Source: Candidatus Aenigmatarchaeota archaeon (GTDB lineage Archaea > Aenigmatarchaeota > Aenigmatarchaeia > CG10238-14). Taken from it: 64,000 bases of DNA. Below, in pieces: positions 50,098-58,471 of the stretch. Both the position numbers and the translations under genes were made by a program. The notes beneath the pieces were generated by a model. It worked only from the letters and a program-made list of their open reading frames with translations, was not told where the DNA came from and did not search any database. Numbering within the stretch: position 1 is the stretch's first letter; each line of letters opens with the position of its first letter. The stretch is taken from the NCBI GenBank assembly GCA_017610225.1, contig JAFCCM010000004.1, positions 6,353 through 70,352 on the forward strand. Direction: 5' to 3'.

Positions 50098-50370
50098 TTA
50101 AAATTCCTCATCTAAAAAGAATGTCCGCCATTCTGGATAACAAAATCCATGTTTTTCTATCAATTCCTTTTCAAGATGGTCACATATATCATCATATTTT
50201 GTCCATATGCTCTGAGGATTATAGGTTTTTAAAAACTCTCCACAGATGCTTCCGCATAACTCGTTAAAATCATCTTGCGACATTCCCTTGGGATGGTATA
50301 GAAAAATCTCACGAACATCTTCATAACAACTTCCAAATGCTATACAGAACATTTGTATGTTTTCTTCCAT
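50098..50370 (-). CDS. Small protein, paralog of 49662-49931
   Basis: 90 residues, same pattern as 49662-49931 (QMFCIAFGSCYED, ELIEKHGFCYPEW). First gene after the promoter at 50377-50404. Confidence 0.65.
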   Translation of the reverse strand: MEENIQMFCIAFGSCYEDVREIFLYHPKGMSQDDFNELCGSICGEFLKTYNPQSIWTKYDDICDHLEKELIEKHGFCYPEWRTFFLDEEF

Positions 50371-50376
50371 GGCTCT

Positions 50377-50404
50377 ATTATACTCCGTCTTTTTTCTTTT
50401 GCAC
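50377..50404 (-). promoter_or_regulatory. Phage promoter
   Basis: -35 GTGCAA (50399-50404), 16-base spacer, TATAAT (50377-50382). The second plus-strand cassette begins directly beyond it. Confidence 0.72.
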
Positions 50405-50491
50405 CGATTTTTTTAAAAAATTCCCAAAAATAATAAAGGAATTTCACAATATTAAGACAATATAATAATGTCTTTAATTTAGGAGATTAAA

Positions 50492-50662
50492 ATGAAAAAA
50501 CTATCAGATGTAGATAAAATTAAAATTGTCAAAAAATATATTAATGGTTTCTCTGGAATTAAACTGTCAGAGTTATTTAATGTAACAAAACAAAATATAT
50601 ATCAAATATTAAAATCCAGAAATATACCACTTAGAAAAAGAGGAAGAAAAAATGGAAAATAA
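50492..50662 (+). CDS. Small helix-turn-helix protein
   Basis: 56 residues: SDVDKIKIVKKYINGFSGIK then LSELFNVTKQNIYQILK, a resolvase/homeodomain-like helix-turn-helix, ending in a basic RKRGRKNGK. TAGGAG precedes the ATG. It overlaps the GIY-YIG gene by 11 bases. Confidence 0.75.
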   Translation: MKKLSDVDKIKIVKKYINGFSGIKLSELFNVTKQNIYQILKSRNIPLRKRGRKNGK

Positions 50663-51521
50663 TTATAAAATATATTTGTTTTTAAACCCACACACAAATG
50701 GCGAGTTCATATATGGAAAATGCTCATTTAATAAGCAACCATTTTATGTTGGAAAAACATGTAAAAAACATAGATTTCGTATGCATAAAAATGAAGCATT
50801 AGCAGGAAAAGTGCATACACACAAAAATCACAAATTAGCTAAAATCCTTAGATCTGGATTTAATATAACAGATATTGTTTTTATTTTTAAAGAAAATCTT
50901 TCTTCAGATGAAGCAAAAAGATTAGAAATAGAACTTATAAAAACCATTGGAAGGTTAGATTTAAACGAAGGGCCATTAACAAATGCTACTGACGGTGGAG
51001 AAGGAATGCTAAATCCGGCTATGTCAAAACGCATGACAGGAAAAAATAATCCCATGTATGGAAAAAATGTTTGGGATATGTACGATAAAAAAAGAACAGA
51101 TGAAATAAAGAAGAAATTAAGCTTGTCAAATTCTGGAAAAAATAATGGATTTTATAATAAAAAACATACTCAAGAAACAAAAGAAAAACTTAGCAAATCT
51201 CATAGTGGTGAGAAAAACTATTTATTCGGTAAAAAAATGGCAGAAGAACATAAAAAACATATAGGAGAAGCAAATATTGGAAAACACAGCAAACCCACTG
51301 GCCCTAGACCTAAAGAATATGTAGAAAAACATCTTATTGGAAATAAAAATCCCAATGCTAAAAAATTTATATTAATATCTCCAAATAAAAATGTATTTAA
51401 TATTAATGGAAACTTGATACCAATATTAAAATCTTTTAAATTAAATTATACATCTATGTATGAAGTTTTAAAAGAACGAAAACCAAGTTTTAAAGGATGG
51501 GTATTAAAATACGATAAATAA
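50652..51521 (+). CDS. GIY-YIG homing endonuclease
   Basis: 289 residues. N-terminal GIY-YIG-like nuclease: FYVGKT, HRFRMHKNEA with the catalytic arginine, and a glutamate in EIELIKTIG. Three NUMOD3-like repeats follow (GKNNPMYGKN, SGKNNGFYNKKH, GEKNYLFGKK) and a C-terminal FKLNYTSMYEVLKERK helix module. Related to seg-type enzymes. Convergent with the FmdB-like gene, one base apart. Confidence 0.85.
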   Translation: MENNYKIYLFLNPHTNGEFIYGKCSFNKQPFYVGKTCKKHRFRMHKNEALAGKVHTHKNHKLAKILRSGFNITDIVFIFKENLSSDEAKRLEIELIKTIGRLDLNEGPLTNATDGGEGMLNPAMSKRMTGKNNPMYGKNVWDMYDKKRTDEIKKKLSLSNSGKNNGFYNKKHTQETKEKLSKSHSGEKNYLFGKKMAEEHKKHIGEANIGKHSKPTGPRPKEYVEKHLIGNKNPNAKKFILISPNKNVFNINGNLIPILKSFKLNYTSMYEVLKERKPSFKGWVLKYDK

Positions 51522-51522
51522 T

Positions 51523-51759
51523 TTATTTTTTATTGTTATTTTCTTCTTTTCTCTTTCTATCCAAATATTCCTTACTTCTATTAGAAGTCTCATAAAATCC
51601 CGATCCCTTAAATAAAACAGCCCCTCCAGTCCCAATAAGACGCTTAAGCCTTCTCTTACCGCATTTGGGACATTTCTTAAGAGGCTTTGAAGTCATAGAC
51701 TGAAATTCCTCAAATTGGTGTTTGCAACCATTGCAGATATAGTCATAGGTCGGTGGCAT
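51523..51759 (-). CDS. FmdB-type zinc-ribbon protein
   Basis: 78 residues. MPPTYDYICNGCKHQFEEFQS then CPKCGKRRLKRLIGTGG matches the FmdB family (CxxC...CxxC). Usually a small regulator or ribbon of unknown action in bacteria and phages. Charged tail. Confidence 0.85.
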   Translation of the reverse strand: MPPTYDYICNGCKHQFEEFQSMTSKPLKKCPKCGKRRLKRLIGTGGAVLFKGSGFYETSNRSKEYLDRKRKEENNNKK

Positions 51760-51788
51760 ATTATTTTTTGATACTCCTTTGATAACTA

Positions 51789-51989
51789 TTAAATATACGG
51801 TTCACAAAGAGATATCTTATTTTTACATTCTGTACACTCTTCTTTCCATATATCGGCTAATAAAAATATTGCTATTTTATCGGAACTCTTTATCTTAATA
51901 TGAATTGTTTCTTTTCCACATTTAGTACAATATCTTTTATTGCCTTTCTTAAATATACTATTTAAAATATCTCCAAATATACTAATCAT
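51789..51989 (-). CDS. Zinc-ribbon protein
   Basis: 66 residues from MISIFGDILNSIFKK; the ATG overlaps the stop of the 51989-52123 gene. CTKCGKE and CTECKN form the zinc site. A longer frame from 52055 is disfavoured. Confidence 0.6.
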   Translation of the reverse strand: MISIFGDILNSIFKKGNKRYCTKCGKETIHIKIKSSDKIAIFLLADIWKEECTECKNKISLCEPYI

Positions 51990-52123
51990 TATCTTTTTTC
52001 TTCCTCTAATAATTCCATCCATGCCAAATATGCTCCGCTTGGACACATCCAACATGTTTTGATAAGTTCTTCTCTAGTCTTTATCAACTCTGGCGAAATT
52101 ATAACTTTGATTTCTTTACTCAT
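51989..52123 (-). CDS. 44-residue small protein
   Basis: MSKEIKVIISPELIKTREEL followed by IKTCWMCPSGAYLAWMELLEE. Helical with a CWMC pair. Coupled on both sides by overlaps. Weak ribosome site. Confidence 0.5.
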   Translation of the reverse strand: MSKEIKVIISPELIKTREELIKTCWMCPSGAYLAWMELLEEEKR

Positions 52124-52410
52124 AATGATTTCTTTATTTTCTCCACATAAAATCTTAATTTGTTTTCTATTTTGTTAAAAGTTAATTCACTATCCAATAT
52201 ATCCATTATAACAAAAGTTTTATTGAGAAGTTGTGGATCAAACGCCTTACTTCCTTTTCCTACCACTTCCATACTTTCTTCTCTCAAGATAGTAATTTTA
52301 GAAGCATAATATGTACCATCCCACAAAGTAATAAAAGACTCATAAATGTACCCTTCGTTGCTTATAAGAATATCTTTATGTAAGAAATGTTTTTTCATAT
52401 CACATGCCAT
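52120..52410 (-). CDS. Small protein with VEKIKKSL tail
   Basis: 96 residues from MACDMKKHFLHKDIL; GGGAG before 52410 supplied by the gene upstream. Ends LRFYVEKIKKSL, the same terminal motif as the proteins at 0.2-2.5 kb although 50 kb away. Confidence 0.6.
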   Translation of the reverse strand: MACDMKKHFLHKDILISNEGYIYESFITLWDGTYYASKITILREESMEVVGKGSKAFDPQLLNKTFVIMDILDSELTFNKIENKLRFYVEKIKKSL

Positions 52411-52411
52411 T

Positions 52412-53146
52412 CTATCTCCCATGAATCATATTCGGATAAATGTAAGGTTTTGCTATTTCACAACATGCCTTAACCTTTTCCAAATCAAACAACTTATTAT
52501 CATTCGATCTAACATGGGTTTCCATATCAATCCATATGAATTTATTTCCGACAATTTCCTGGATCTTCTTCAACTGCTCATCAAGATTTTGCGGTCCAAG
52601 TTCACCAGCATATCCAGTGCATGTAACATTTTCAATAGGCTGTCTCCAAGACCCAGGCAAGGTTCCAGCACCACTAGAAAGGTCATGAAGTGGAACTGCT
52701 GAGATATCAAACTTGATTAAATCTTCAATCAATTTCTCGTTAAGACCATCCATCTGAATAATGAACGTCTTATACAAGTTAAATAGATAAGCCACTACAT
52801 TGAATGCCTCATAGTTAGTTTTTTGTCCATGGGTATTCAATTGCATTCTTTGAAACATATGCAGATATGGTCCAAAATTTTGATCGAAATCATATCTGTC
52901 TTCCGTAGTAAGAATATCTCTCAACCATCTTCCACAAAGGTGGCACGACAAATTCAATGGATGCTTTCTAGCATAAATTGCCAATTCATCCAACCATTGA
53001 AAAGAAGGATACCTTGCCCTTCCAGCGCTAGTCTTGGATATAAGTATTCCCCATTCTATAAATGGATACTTAATAGTCAAATCAACCATCGCTTGCGGAT
53101 CAGTGTTATCATCAGCCCCAGTAAACGTAACCCTAGTTATATTCAT
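52412..53146 (-). CDS. TIM-barrel protein, phosphoribosylanthranilate isomerase-like
   Basis: 244 residues. VTFTGADDNTDPQAMVDL, WGILISKTSAG, HLCGRW and GYAGELGPQNLDEQL are arranged as in a beta/alpha barrel of the PRA-isomerase/phosphate-binding kind; GYAGxLGP is the phosphate-side loop. No tryptophan pathway is nearby, so the reaction is uncertain. Conserved full-length gene. Confidence 0.6.
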   Translation of the reverse strand: MNITRVTFTGADDNTDPQAMVDLTIKYPFIEWGILISKTSAGRARYPSFQWLDELAIYARKHPLNLSCHLCGRWLRDILTTEDRYDFDQNFGPYLHMFQRMQLNTHGQKTNYEAFNVVAYLFNLYKTFIIQMDGLNEKLIEDLIKFDISAVPLHDLSSGAGTLPGSWRQPIENVTCTGYAGELGPQNLDEQLKKIQEIVGNKFIWIDMETHVRSNDNKLFDLEKVKACCEIAKPYIYPNMIHGR

Positions 53147-53160
53147 ATCTTTCTCCTATA

Positions 53161-53544
53161 TTATGTCCAAAGACTATCTAATAATTTCATCGTATAATTC
53201 AAGAAAGTCCAATCGTGTTCAATATCGTACAGCCCTTTAATCAGAGTATATCTGCAACCACATTTCTTTTCAGATTCTGCAACTGCTTTAACAAAGTTAC
53301 GAATATTTTTTAGTGGAACCTTGATTTTCTTCAATCCTGCCGCTCTAACTTCTGATCTAGAATCAGCAATCTCATTCATCATTTCGCTAATATAGAGATG
53401 TAATTCAGTAATAATTTCATATTCTGCCGTTACGCTATCTTTATATTTCTTATGATAAGAGTTTACGCTTTTTTTCAAAAGCACTGGTACTAATTCCGTA
53501 TAGTCCCAGCCTTTGAATATTATTCTTTTAGATTTCTTAGCCAT
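53161..53544 (-). CDS. Unknown 127-residue basic protein
   Basis: Helical with a basic start (MAKKSKRIIFKGWDYTELV) and C-G-C near 95. Overlaps the gene upstream by eight bases. Unrecognised. Confidence 0.6.
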   Translation of the reverse strand: MAKKSKRIIFKGWDYTELVPVLLKKSVNSYHKKYKDSVTAEYEIITELHLYISEMMNEIADSRSEVRAAGLKKIKVPLKNIRNFVKAVAESEKKCGCRYTLIKGLYDIEHDWTFLNYTMKLLDSLWT

Positions 53545-53887
53545 TGCTAACTTCCCCAGGATACTTTTTCATTAGATTTTTCAACAATTTTTTTTCTTTT
53601 TCTTCTTTATTAGCCTTAGCAATCTTTACGCCTTTTTTAGAATTTTCAATTCTTTTTAATCTTTTTTGATATTCTCTATTTGTCTCTTCTCTTTCTCCGG
53701 ATAGTATGAACTCACAGCTATCATCATAAAGATTCATATATTCATAACTCACTTGCATATTTCCATATTTTTCCTCATATTTTCTGCTAATTGACATTAA
53801 GTATTCTATTAAATCATTCAAACTATTTTCTAAATCATATCCGCTTCCAAGACTTTCAATCTTTTCTTTCACCATTAATTTTTTCAT
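53537..53887 (-). CDS. Charged coiled-coil protein
   Basis: 116 residues. N-terminal helices, a short YMNLYDDSCEFILSGEREET segment, then a lysine/glutamate coiled coil. Overlaps the exonuclease gene by four bases. Function unknown. Confidence 0.6.
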   Translation of the reverse strand: MKKLMVKEKIESLGSGYDLENSLNDLIEYLMSISRKYEEKYGNMQVSYEYMNLYDDSCEFILSGEREETNREYQKRLKRIENSKKGVKIAKANKEEKEKKLLKNLMKKYPGEVSNG

Positions 53888-54519
53888 ATTTTATAACTCC
53901 CAAAAAATGGATAATCCGTTATCTCTTTGTTTTTTTCAACCTCTTCAATAATAAGACTTGTCATAGTTACTCCAACATCTTTCTTTTCAAGATAATCATC
54001 AGCCTTTTCAAGAATTGTTCTCATATTTACAGCATCATTTATTCCCCTATGTTGCCTTCCTTGAAAATTTATATCAAAGAAATTGCATGCTCTAGAAACA
54101 GAACACGGCTTTTGATCGGTAGCTTGAGCCACAACAGTTTTAATATTTGCATGACTATTCTTAAAAGGATATAAAATAGACCATTTTGAACAATGTTTAT
54201 AAATCATTTTGCAATCGAATAATCCCCAAGAGCAAAAAATATCATCATTATCTATATATGCAGATAATTTATCTATAGCCATTTTAGAATCTGTACCTTC
54301 ATCAACCATCTTTTGAGTTATACTGGTTAAATCAGTACAAAACGGAGATAGTTTAGGATGAAATACTGGTTTGACCATAATACTAAATGAATCCAATAAT
54401 TTTAGAGAATAAGGTTCTACAACCGCTCCACCTATTTCAATAATTTCCATTTCATCTCTTTGCTCTCTTGTCGAATTTTCCCAACAGGTGGCTTCCAAAT
54501 CTATAATTAAAAATTTCAT
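53884..54519 (-). CDS. DEDDh 3'-5' exonuclease
   Basis: 211 residues of the RNase T/DnaQ/ERI1-like class. Exo I DLEATCWE (7-14), Exo II SWGLFDCKM (about 97-105), Exo III HRGINDAVN (about 158-166): the four acidic residues and the histidine are all present. The WEN after Exo I is typical for ERI1-like RNA exonucleases. Could trim RNA or degrade DNA. Confidence 0.88.
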   Translation of the reverse strand: MKFLIIDLEATCWENSTREQRDEMEIIEIGGAVVEPYSLKLLDSFSIMVKPVFHPKLSPFCTDLTSITQKMVDEGTDSKMAIDKLSAYIDNDDIFCSWGLFDCKMIYKHCSKWSILYPFKNSHANIKTVVAQATDQKPCSVSRACNFFDINFQGRQHRGINDAVNMRTILEKADDYLEKKDVGVTMTSLIIEEVEKNKEITDYPFFGSYKI

Positions 54520-54554
54520 TTTATTCCCTTCTATCTTAAAAAATAATTACCATC

Positions 54555-55316
54555 TTAATATCCAAAAATTAATCCCTTACCAGCTATGTTGAAATATACT
54601 CCGTTACCCCCCGAAGAAATTTTCAGAATAAAAATATTGTTTCCCTTATTTATTTTAATTAAGCCAGACGAAGAAACAACAGAAAAATTATGAAAAACCG
54701 TCAATTTTGAAGAAAACACTCCGCCATTAATTTTTATTTTTGTTTCATTTTTTGAATTTAAATAGAATATGTAATATGAATAATGATCTGGCGGATTTCC
54801 TTTAAATAACATGGTATTTTTATCTTTAGAAGCAACTGCATCTATTCGGGAAATACTTCTATTATAAACTTTTTTAATCATATCCGGATGCCTAATATAT
54901 GAAAATATATCATCTTCACCTGTAGATACTTCTTGATTTGAAAATGGTCCCAAATACAAACATTTAGTAATATACTCTCCATTTTTATTATTCAATAGCT
55001 GACCCTGCAAACCTTTCGGAGGAGACCAATCATTGGTATACCCATCTCTTTCTTCTTCTAATATTACTTTCTTATCAACATCTTTTTCTTGATTAATTGT
55101 TATATTATATGCATCCACTAAATCTTTATTTAATTGAGCAACATCAGATTCAGCTTTTTTAATAGCAACGGCTAGAGTTGCTTGAATACTAGCCATTTTA
55201 TTAGAATAATCTTGTTTAGCTTTTTTCAAATTATCCATATAACCTTGCGCTACAGCAATTCCGGTAAGAAAAACAATTATACAAACCGACATAATTTTTA
55301 TCAACTTGAATCTCAT
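54555..55316 (-). CDS. Secreted protein with N-terminal coiled coil
   Basis: 253 residues. Signal peptide with ...TGIAVAQG cleavage site near 24, coiled coil at about 28-75, then a beta-rich domain. No lipobox. Likely periplasmic or surface. Unrecognised. Own promoter at 55340-55367. Confidence 0.65.
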   Translation of the reverse strand: MRFKLIKIMSVCIIVFLTGIAVAQGYMDNLKKAKQDYSNKMASIQATLAVAIKKAESDVAQLNKDLVDAYNITINQEKDVDKKVILEEERDGYTNDWSPPKGLQGQLLNNKNGEYITKCLYLGPFSNQEVSTGEDDIFSYIRHPDMIKKVYNRSISRIDAVASKDKNTMLFKGNPPDHYSYYIFYLNSKNETKIKINGGVFSSKLTVFHNFSVVSSSGLIKINKGNNIFILKISSGGNGVYFNIAGKGLIFGY

Positions 55317-55339
55317 ATTTAATCCTCCAATTCTAAACT

Positions 55340-55367
55340 ATTATACTACCAATTTTAGAAAAAACAC
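55340..55367 (-). promoter_or_regulatory. Phage promoter, weak -35
   Basis: TATAAT (55340-55345), 16-base spacer and GTGTTT (55362-55367). Precedes the secreted-protein gene by 24 bases. Confidence 0.5.
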
Positions 55368-55372
55368 GAAAA

Positions 55373-56394
55373 TTATTTCTCTTTCGCAAGTTTATTTGGT
55401 GTAATTCTGCTCATCCAAAAGCCGTGGTCCATAACGTGCGATTTTCTTACATATTTAGCCATACATTTTGCAAACTCTTTGTAATGGAATTTCTTTGCCA
55501 ATCTGATTACATAGCCTTCATCCGTTTCCAAAAATTATACTTAGCATCAAATGCTGCTTCAATTTTTTCTCTATCATAGATACCTTCATAGAATACTTCT
55601 ATTGGAACAACTCCTAGCAGTTCAAACCATTCAAGAGTCTCTTTCCATGATAAGTTGATATTCTTATCATTCCATATGCTGAATCCAAGGAAATATGAAG
55701 GCAAGTTATCATAATAGATGGAATGCTTTGCCCACATGTTCTCTCCACATAGTCTCCAGCCATCAGGTATATTATAACCTATTTTGCTTTGGAAGTTTTT
55801 TATCCAATGTCTTGAAACATGATCTCTGGAATCGATGCTCCTAGAATGAACATAATCATTATAGATAGAAGTATTTTCTCCGTCATGCTTTATAGAAACA
55901 ATAACCTCTTGATCATGAAAACAACTATCATCATCCAAAACTCTATCATCTTCTTTTATACCAGGACTCCATGGCAAATGAGACGTTTTCGGGTATTTAA
56001 CATACTTAGTAAATAAGTGGCGAACTGGTTCTAAAATTTTGTAAACACTCACATCATCAAACAACGGGCCTCTCATTCGCATGCCGTTAGGAAGAATAGG
56101 ATTTCCAAACTTATCTATCTGCTCATCGCTATAAAAAGCTTTTGGAACAGCTTTTTCAATAGCTTTGATAGCCATTCGTAATTCCTCAACGGTAATAAGT
56201 GTTTGTTCTGCTTTGATATGACAAGTAGGGCAAATGGTTGCCCCATTACAGATATAATATCCATAATCCTCAAATAGACGCCTCTCTATAATATGATGAA
56301 CTACTAGGGACTCTTCATTTCCACAGATAACACATTTATGGTTATCTCTGGCTAAACATTGTTCTCTGAATTTGTTTCTAGTTAGCAGTTCCAT
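55373..56394 (-). CDS. HNH-RNA ligase fusion, frameshifted
   Basis: The first frame (56394 to 55507) has an N-terminal HNH zinc module (CVICGN...HHIIER...CPTCH, about 21-66), LPWSPG, then the ligase domain with the adenylation motif SIKHDGENTSIY and motifs CGENMWAKHS and FSIWND. It stops soon after KYN. A frame shifted at the T run near 55536 continues FLETDEGYVIRLAKKFHY (motif IV) and KYVRKSHV to a stop at 55373. About 340 residues in all. RNA nick sealing by ATP; the HNH part may only bind zinc. Confidence 0.82.
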
Positions 56395-56417
56395 GTTTCT
56401 AGCTCTTTAAATCTTCT

Positions 56418-56849
56418 TTATATCTCGTTCACACTTGATAGTTTCCATTTTTTCGGCTGTCTCAAAATAGTTAATCTTTTATATGCTTTCTTTTCTTTTT
56501 CTTCAAATCTCTTTTTTTCTTTCGAAAAAGAATTTGCATATCTAATCAGTATTCTTTCAAGCTTCTTCTTCACTATTTCTTCCGCATTATCCGCACCAAC
56601 ATGAACCATCCTATCTCTACCAACAGCAAAAATAGGAATTTTGCCATCTCCCTCATAACAATCAATCAAATCATATATAGATTTATTCTTCGGAAAAATA
56701 TTTGGTCTAAAATACAAATACACTGTTCCACGCCGCCAAATACTATTCCATCTTATCAATTTACCCTTTAAGACAAAAAATCCATCGTCGAGCTTTGATA
56801 TGATTACATATACTTTATCGCCCTTCTTGAAGATAGGTCTTTTAGCCAT
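56418..56849 (-). CDS. Unknown protein with SH3-like start
   Basis: 143 residues. FKKGDKVYVIISKLDDGFFV resembles a KOW/SH3-like barrel; C-terminal half is a basic helix. ATG overlaps the end of the next gene upstream. Unrecognised. Confidence 0.6.
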   Translation of the reverse strand: MAKRPIFKKGDKVYVIISKLDDGFFVLKGKLIRWNSIWRRGTVYLYFRPNIFPKNKSIYDLIDCYEGDGKIPIFAVGRDRMVHVGADNAEEIVKKKLERILIRYANSFSKEKKRFEEKEKKAYKRLTILRQPKKWKLSSVNEI

Positions 56850-57054
56850 TCTGTTTTCCTTTTTTTTTCATATCAACATTAGCAAAACTACCAATAATAG
56901 TTTTCTTAAACGCAAAAGACAAAGTATCTGTTGAGCATGTATCACAATAAAACTTTGCTTCTTTTTTTGTCGCAAAAACCCCTGGAGTTGGAATAAAAAT
57001 CAATCCAGTCATTTTATCAAATCCGATAATTACAAAAATATTATTTTCTTCCAT
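56842..57054 (-). CDS. Unknown 70-residue protein
   Basis: Start MEENNIFVIIGFDKM, with AAAGG before 57054. Ends ...KKGKQNG because a 17-base start-region sequence is duplicated at 56846-56862 and 57051-57067. Small alpha/beta fold. Confidence 0.6.
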   Translation of the reverse strand: MEENNIFVIIGFDKMTGLIFIPTPGVFATKKEAKFYCDTCSTDTLSFAFKKTIIGSFANVDMKKKGKQNG

Positions 57055-57493
57055 TCTGTTTTCCTTTCTCGTATTTTTCAACCTCTTTTATGCATTTATC
57101 CAGAGTTTTAACACAATTTCTATAGCAACTCAAAGTAACTGTCGTATCAAGCAAATAATCATCAAAATTTACATCTAAATCCATTTCTTTAATGAATTTG
57201 ATAGCATCGTCTATTGAATAAAATGCAATATCGTCTATTGAACAAAATACAATATCACTCAGATAACTACGACTGGTACGAATAGCAGCTTTTTTATAAT
57301 TTACTTCCAATGTTTGAATCCACCCATCTTTGAATATATCTTCAATTTCTTGAGAAAATATTGATTCAGTTGGATAAAGAAAAATAGACTGAACATTTTC
57401 AGGTTCTCTACCTGCTACCCACGAAGATTGATTAAGAAGATTTCTCTTTTTGATTATTGATAAGGCTTTTTTCAACTGTTCTTTGTCAGTCAT
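57041..57493 (-). CDS. Unknown 150-residue protein with internal repeat
   Basis: Helical/strand protein. FCSIDDIAFYSIDDA is an internal tandem repeat of six to seven residues. Promoter at 57518-57545. Not recognised. Confidence 0.6.
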   Translation of the reverse strand: MTDKEQLKKALSIIKKRNLLNQSSWVAGREPENVQSIFLYPTESIFSQEIEDIFKDGWIQTLEVNYKKAAIRTSRSYLSDIVFCSIDDIAFYSIDDAIKFIKEMDLDVNFDDYLLDTTVTLSCYRNCVKTLDKCIKEVEKYEKGKQNGRK

Positions 57494-57517
57494 AACTTAG
57501 TCCTTCCTTTCTGCCCT

Positions 57518-57545
57518 ATTATACTGAGAATTGTTGGAATTGCAA
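57518..57545 (-). promoter_or_regulatory. Phage promoter
   Basis: Perfect TTGCAA (57540-57545), 16-base spacer, TATAAT (57518-57523). Confidence 0.8.
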
Positions 57546-57570
57546 CAAAATTATTCTGCTTTTAATTCCT

Positions 57571-57780
57571 TCATCGCACGCACTTATCCCAATCGGCAGG
57601 AAACCTCTTTATATTATCTACCCATCCTCTTTCTTCAAAGGCTTTAGCGGACATTAAATCCGCTCCCTTCGCCTCTCCCTCAACAAGAATAGGCTTTGGA
57701 ATAGACGGTAAACTATCCACAAATCCCTTTATCATTGGATAATCGTTCCAATTTCTATTGCCGCAAATTAAAATTATCAT
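57571..57780 (-). CDS. SLOG/DUF2493-type protein, shortened
   Basis: 69 residues: ILICGNRNWNDYPMI, GEAKGADLMSAKAFEERGW and FPADWDK match the N-terminal half of DUF2493 SLOG-like nucleotide-binding proteins. The usual second half (GxxAGxxRN and later) is missing; a stop follows at WDKCVR. Probably truncated, by a lesion or by the promoter at 57518-57545. Confidence 0.7.
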   Translation of the reverse strand: MIILICGNRNWNDYPMIKGFVDSLPSIPKPILVEGEAKGADLMSAKAFEERGWVDNIKRFPADWDKCVR

Positions 57781-57806
57781 TATGAATTGCCTTTCATCTA
57801 CTCTGT

Positions 57807-57834
57807 ATTATATCACTGATTTGCAGTTTGACAA
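57807..57834 (-). promoter_or_regulatory. Phage promoter
   Basis: -35 TTGTCA (57829-57834), 16-base spacer, TATAAT (57807-57812). Confidence 0.6.
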
Positions 57835-57848
57835 CAAAAATCTTCTAA

Positions 57849-58271
57849 TTAAACTTCTATTTTTGGATCAAAAATTACTTCTTGAGATTGCATGGGTTGA
57901 TCTCGTTTAGGTAATATCCCCAATTCTTGTAGTTTTTTATAAGCTCCTGGATACTTTAACATATTTTGTATTGCTTGTATAGTATATCCTGCTCTCGCTG
58001 CCACTTCCTGATTAATTTGAGGCAAAAGTTTCTCAATAGCATTATAACTTAATCCACCACGTAAGGGATTTCTACCATAGTATTGATCAGCATGTTCAGG
58101 ATTTTCTTGTAAAAACCTTTGTAACATTCTAAGTTTTTTGGATTTAAAATTATCATGTTGAGATTGCCCTTTACCAAGTTCCCATCCAGCACTTACAGCT
58201 TGATACCATTCTGGATTAAATACCTTATTCTTGAATAAATCTTTAATTTTACCAGATAATATAATTTTCAT
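57849..58271 (-). CDS. Unknown 140-residue protein
   Basis: Helical protein (WYQAVSAGWELGKGQSQHD, ...NMLKYPGAYKKLQELGIL). Lies after the terminator of the SPFH operon. Between 58272 and 58402 nothing else is seen. Confidence 0.65.
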   Translation of the reverse strand: MKIILSGKIKDLFKNKVFNPEWYQAVSAGWELGKGQSQHDNFKSKKLRMLQRFLQENPEHADQYYGRNPLRGGLSYNAIEKLLPQINQEVAARAGYTIQAIQNMLKYPGAYKKLQELGILPKRDQPMQSQEVIFDPKIEV

Positions 58272-58402
58272 GATAATACTATATTATCATTATTTAGTCC
58301 TTTTCCTTCTTAATTCTAATTAATTTTCTACATCTATATATTTCAAGCTGTCATTTTCTTCAAAAATCCTGCGATATCTCTTTACCCATATTATTCTCTT
58401 AT

Positions 58403-58455
58403 AAAAAAGAATGCATGAGAGCGTTCCTTTCGGTTTAGGAATATCGCCCCCATGC
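58403..58455 (-). terminator. Intrinsic terminator after SPFH gene
   Basis: On the minus strand a long hairpin (58413-58455; GCATG + GGGGCG paired with CGCTCT + CATGC by GC and GU pairs, inner TTCC/GGAA, ten-base loop) is followed by a T run at 58403-58408. Lies 17 bases after the SPFH stop. Confidence 0.75.
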
Positions 58456-58471
58456 ATGAAGTGGTAATTAT

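Larger units (their letters stand above)
50405..51521 (+). mobile_element. HTH + GIY-YIG nuclease cassette
   Basis: Second plus-strand two-gene unit, lying between a minus-strand promoter and the stop of the FmdB-like gene. A TATAAT stands at about 50461-50466. Same plan as 28155-29517 although both proteins are unrelated to those. Boundaries are inferred. Confidence 0.6.
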
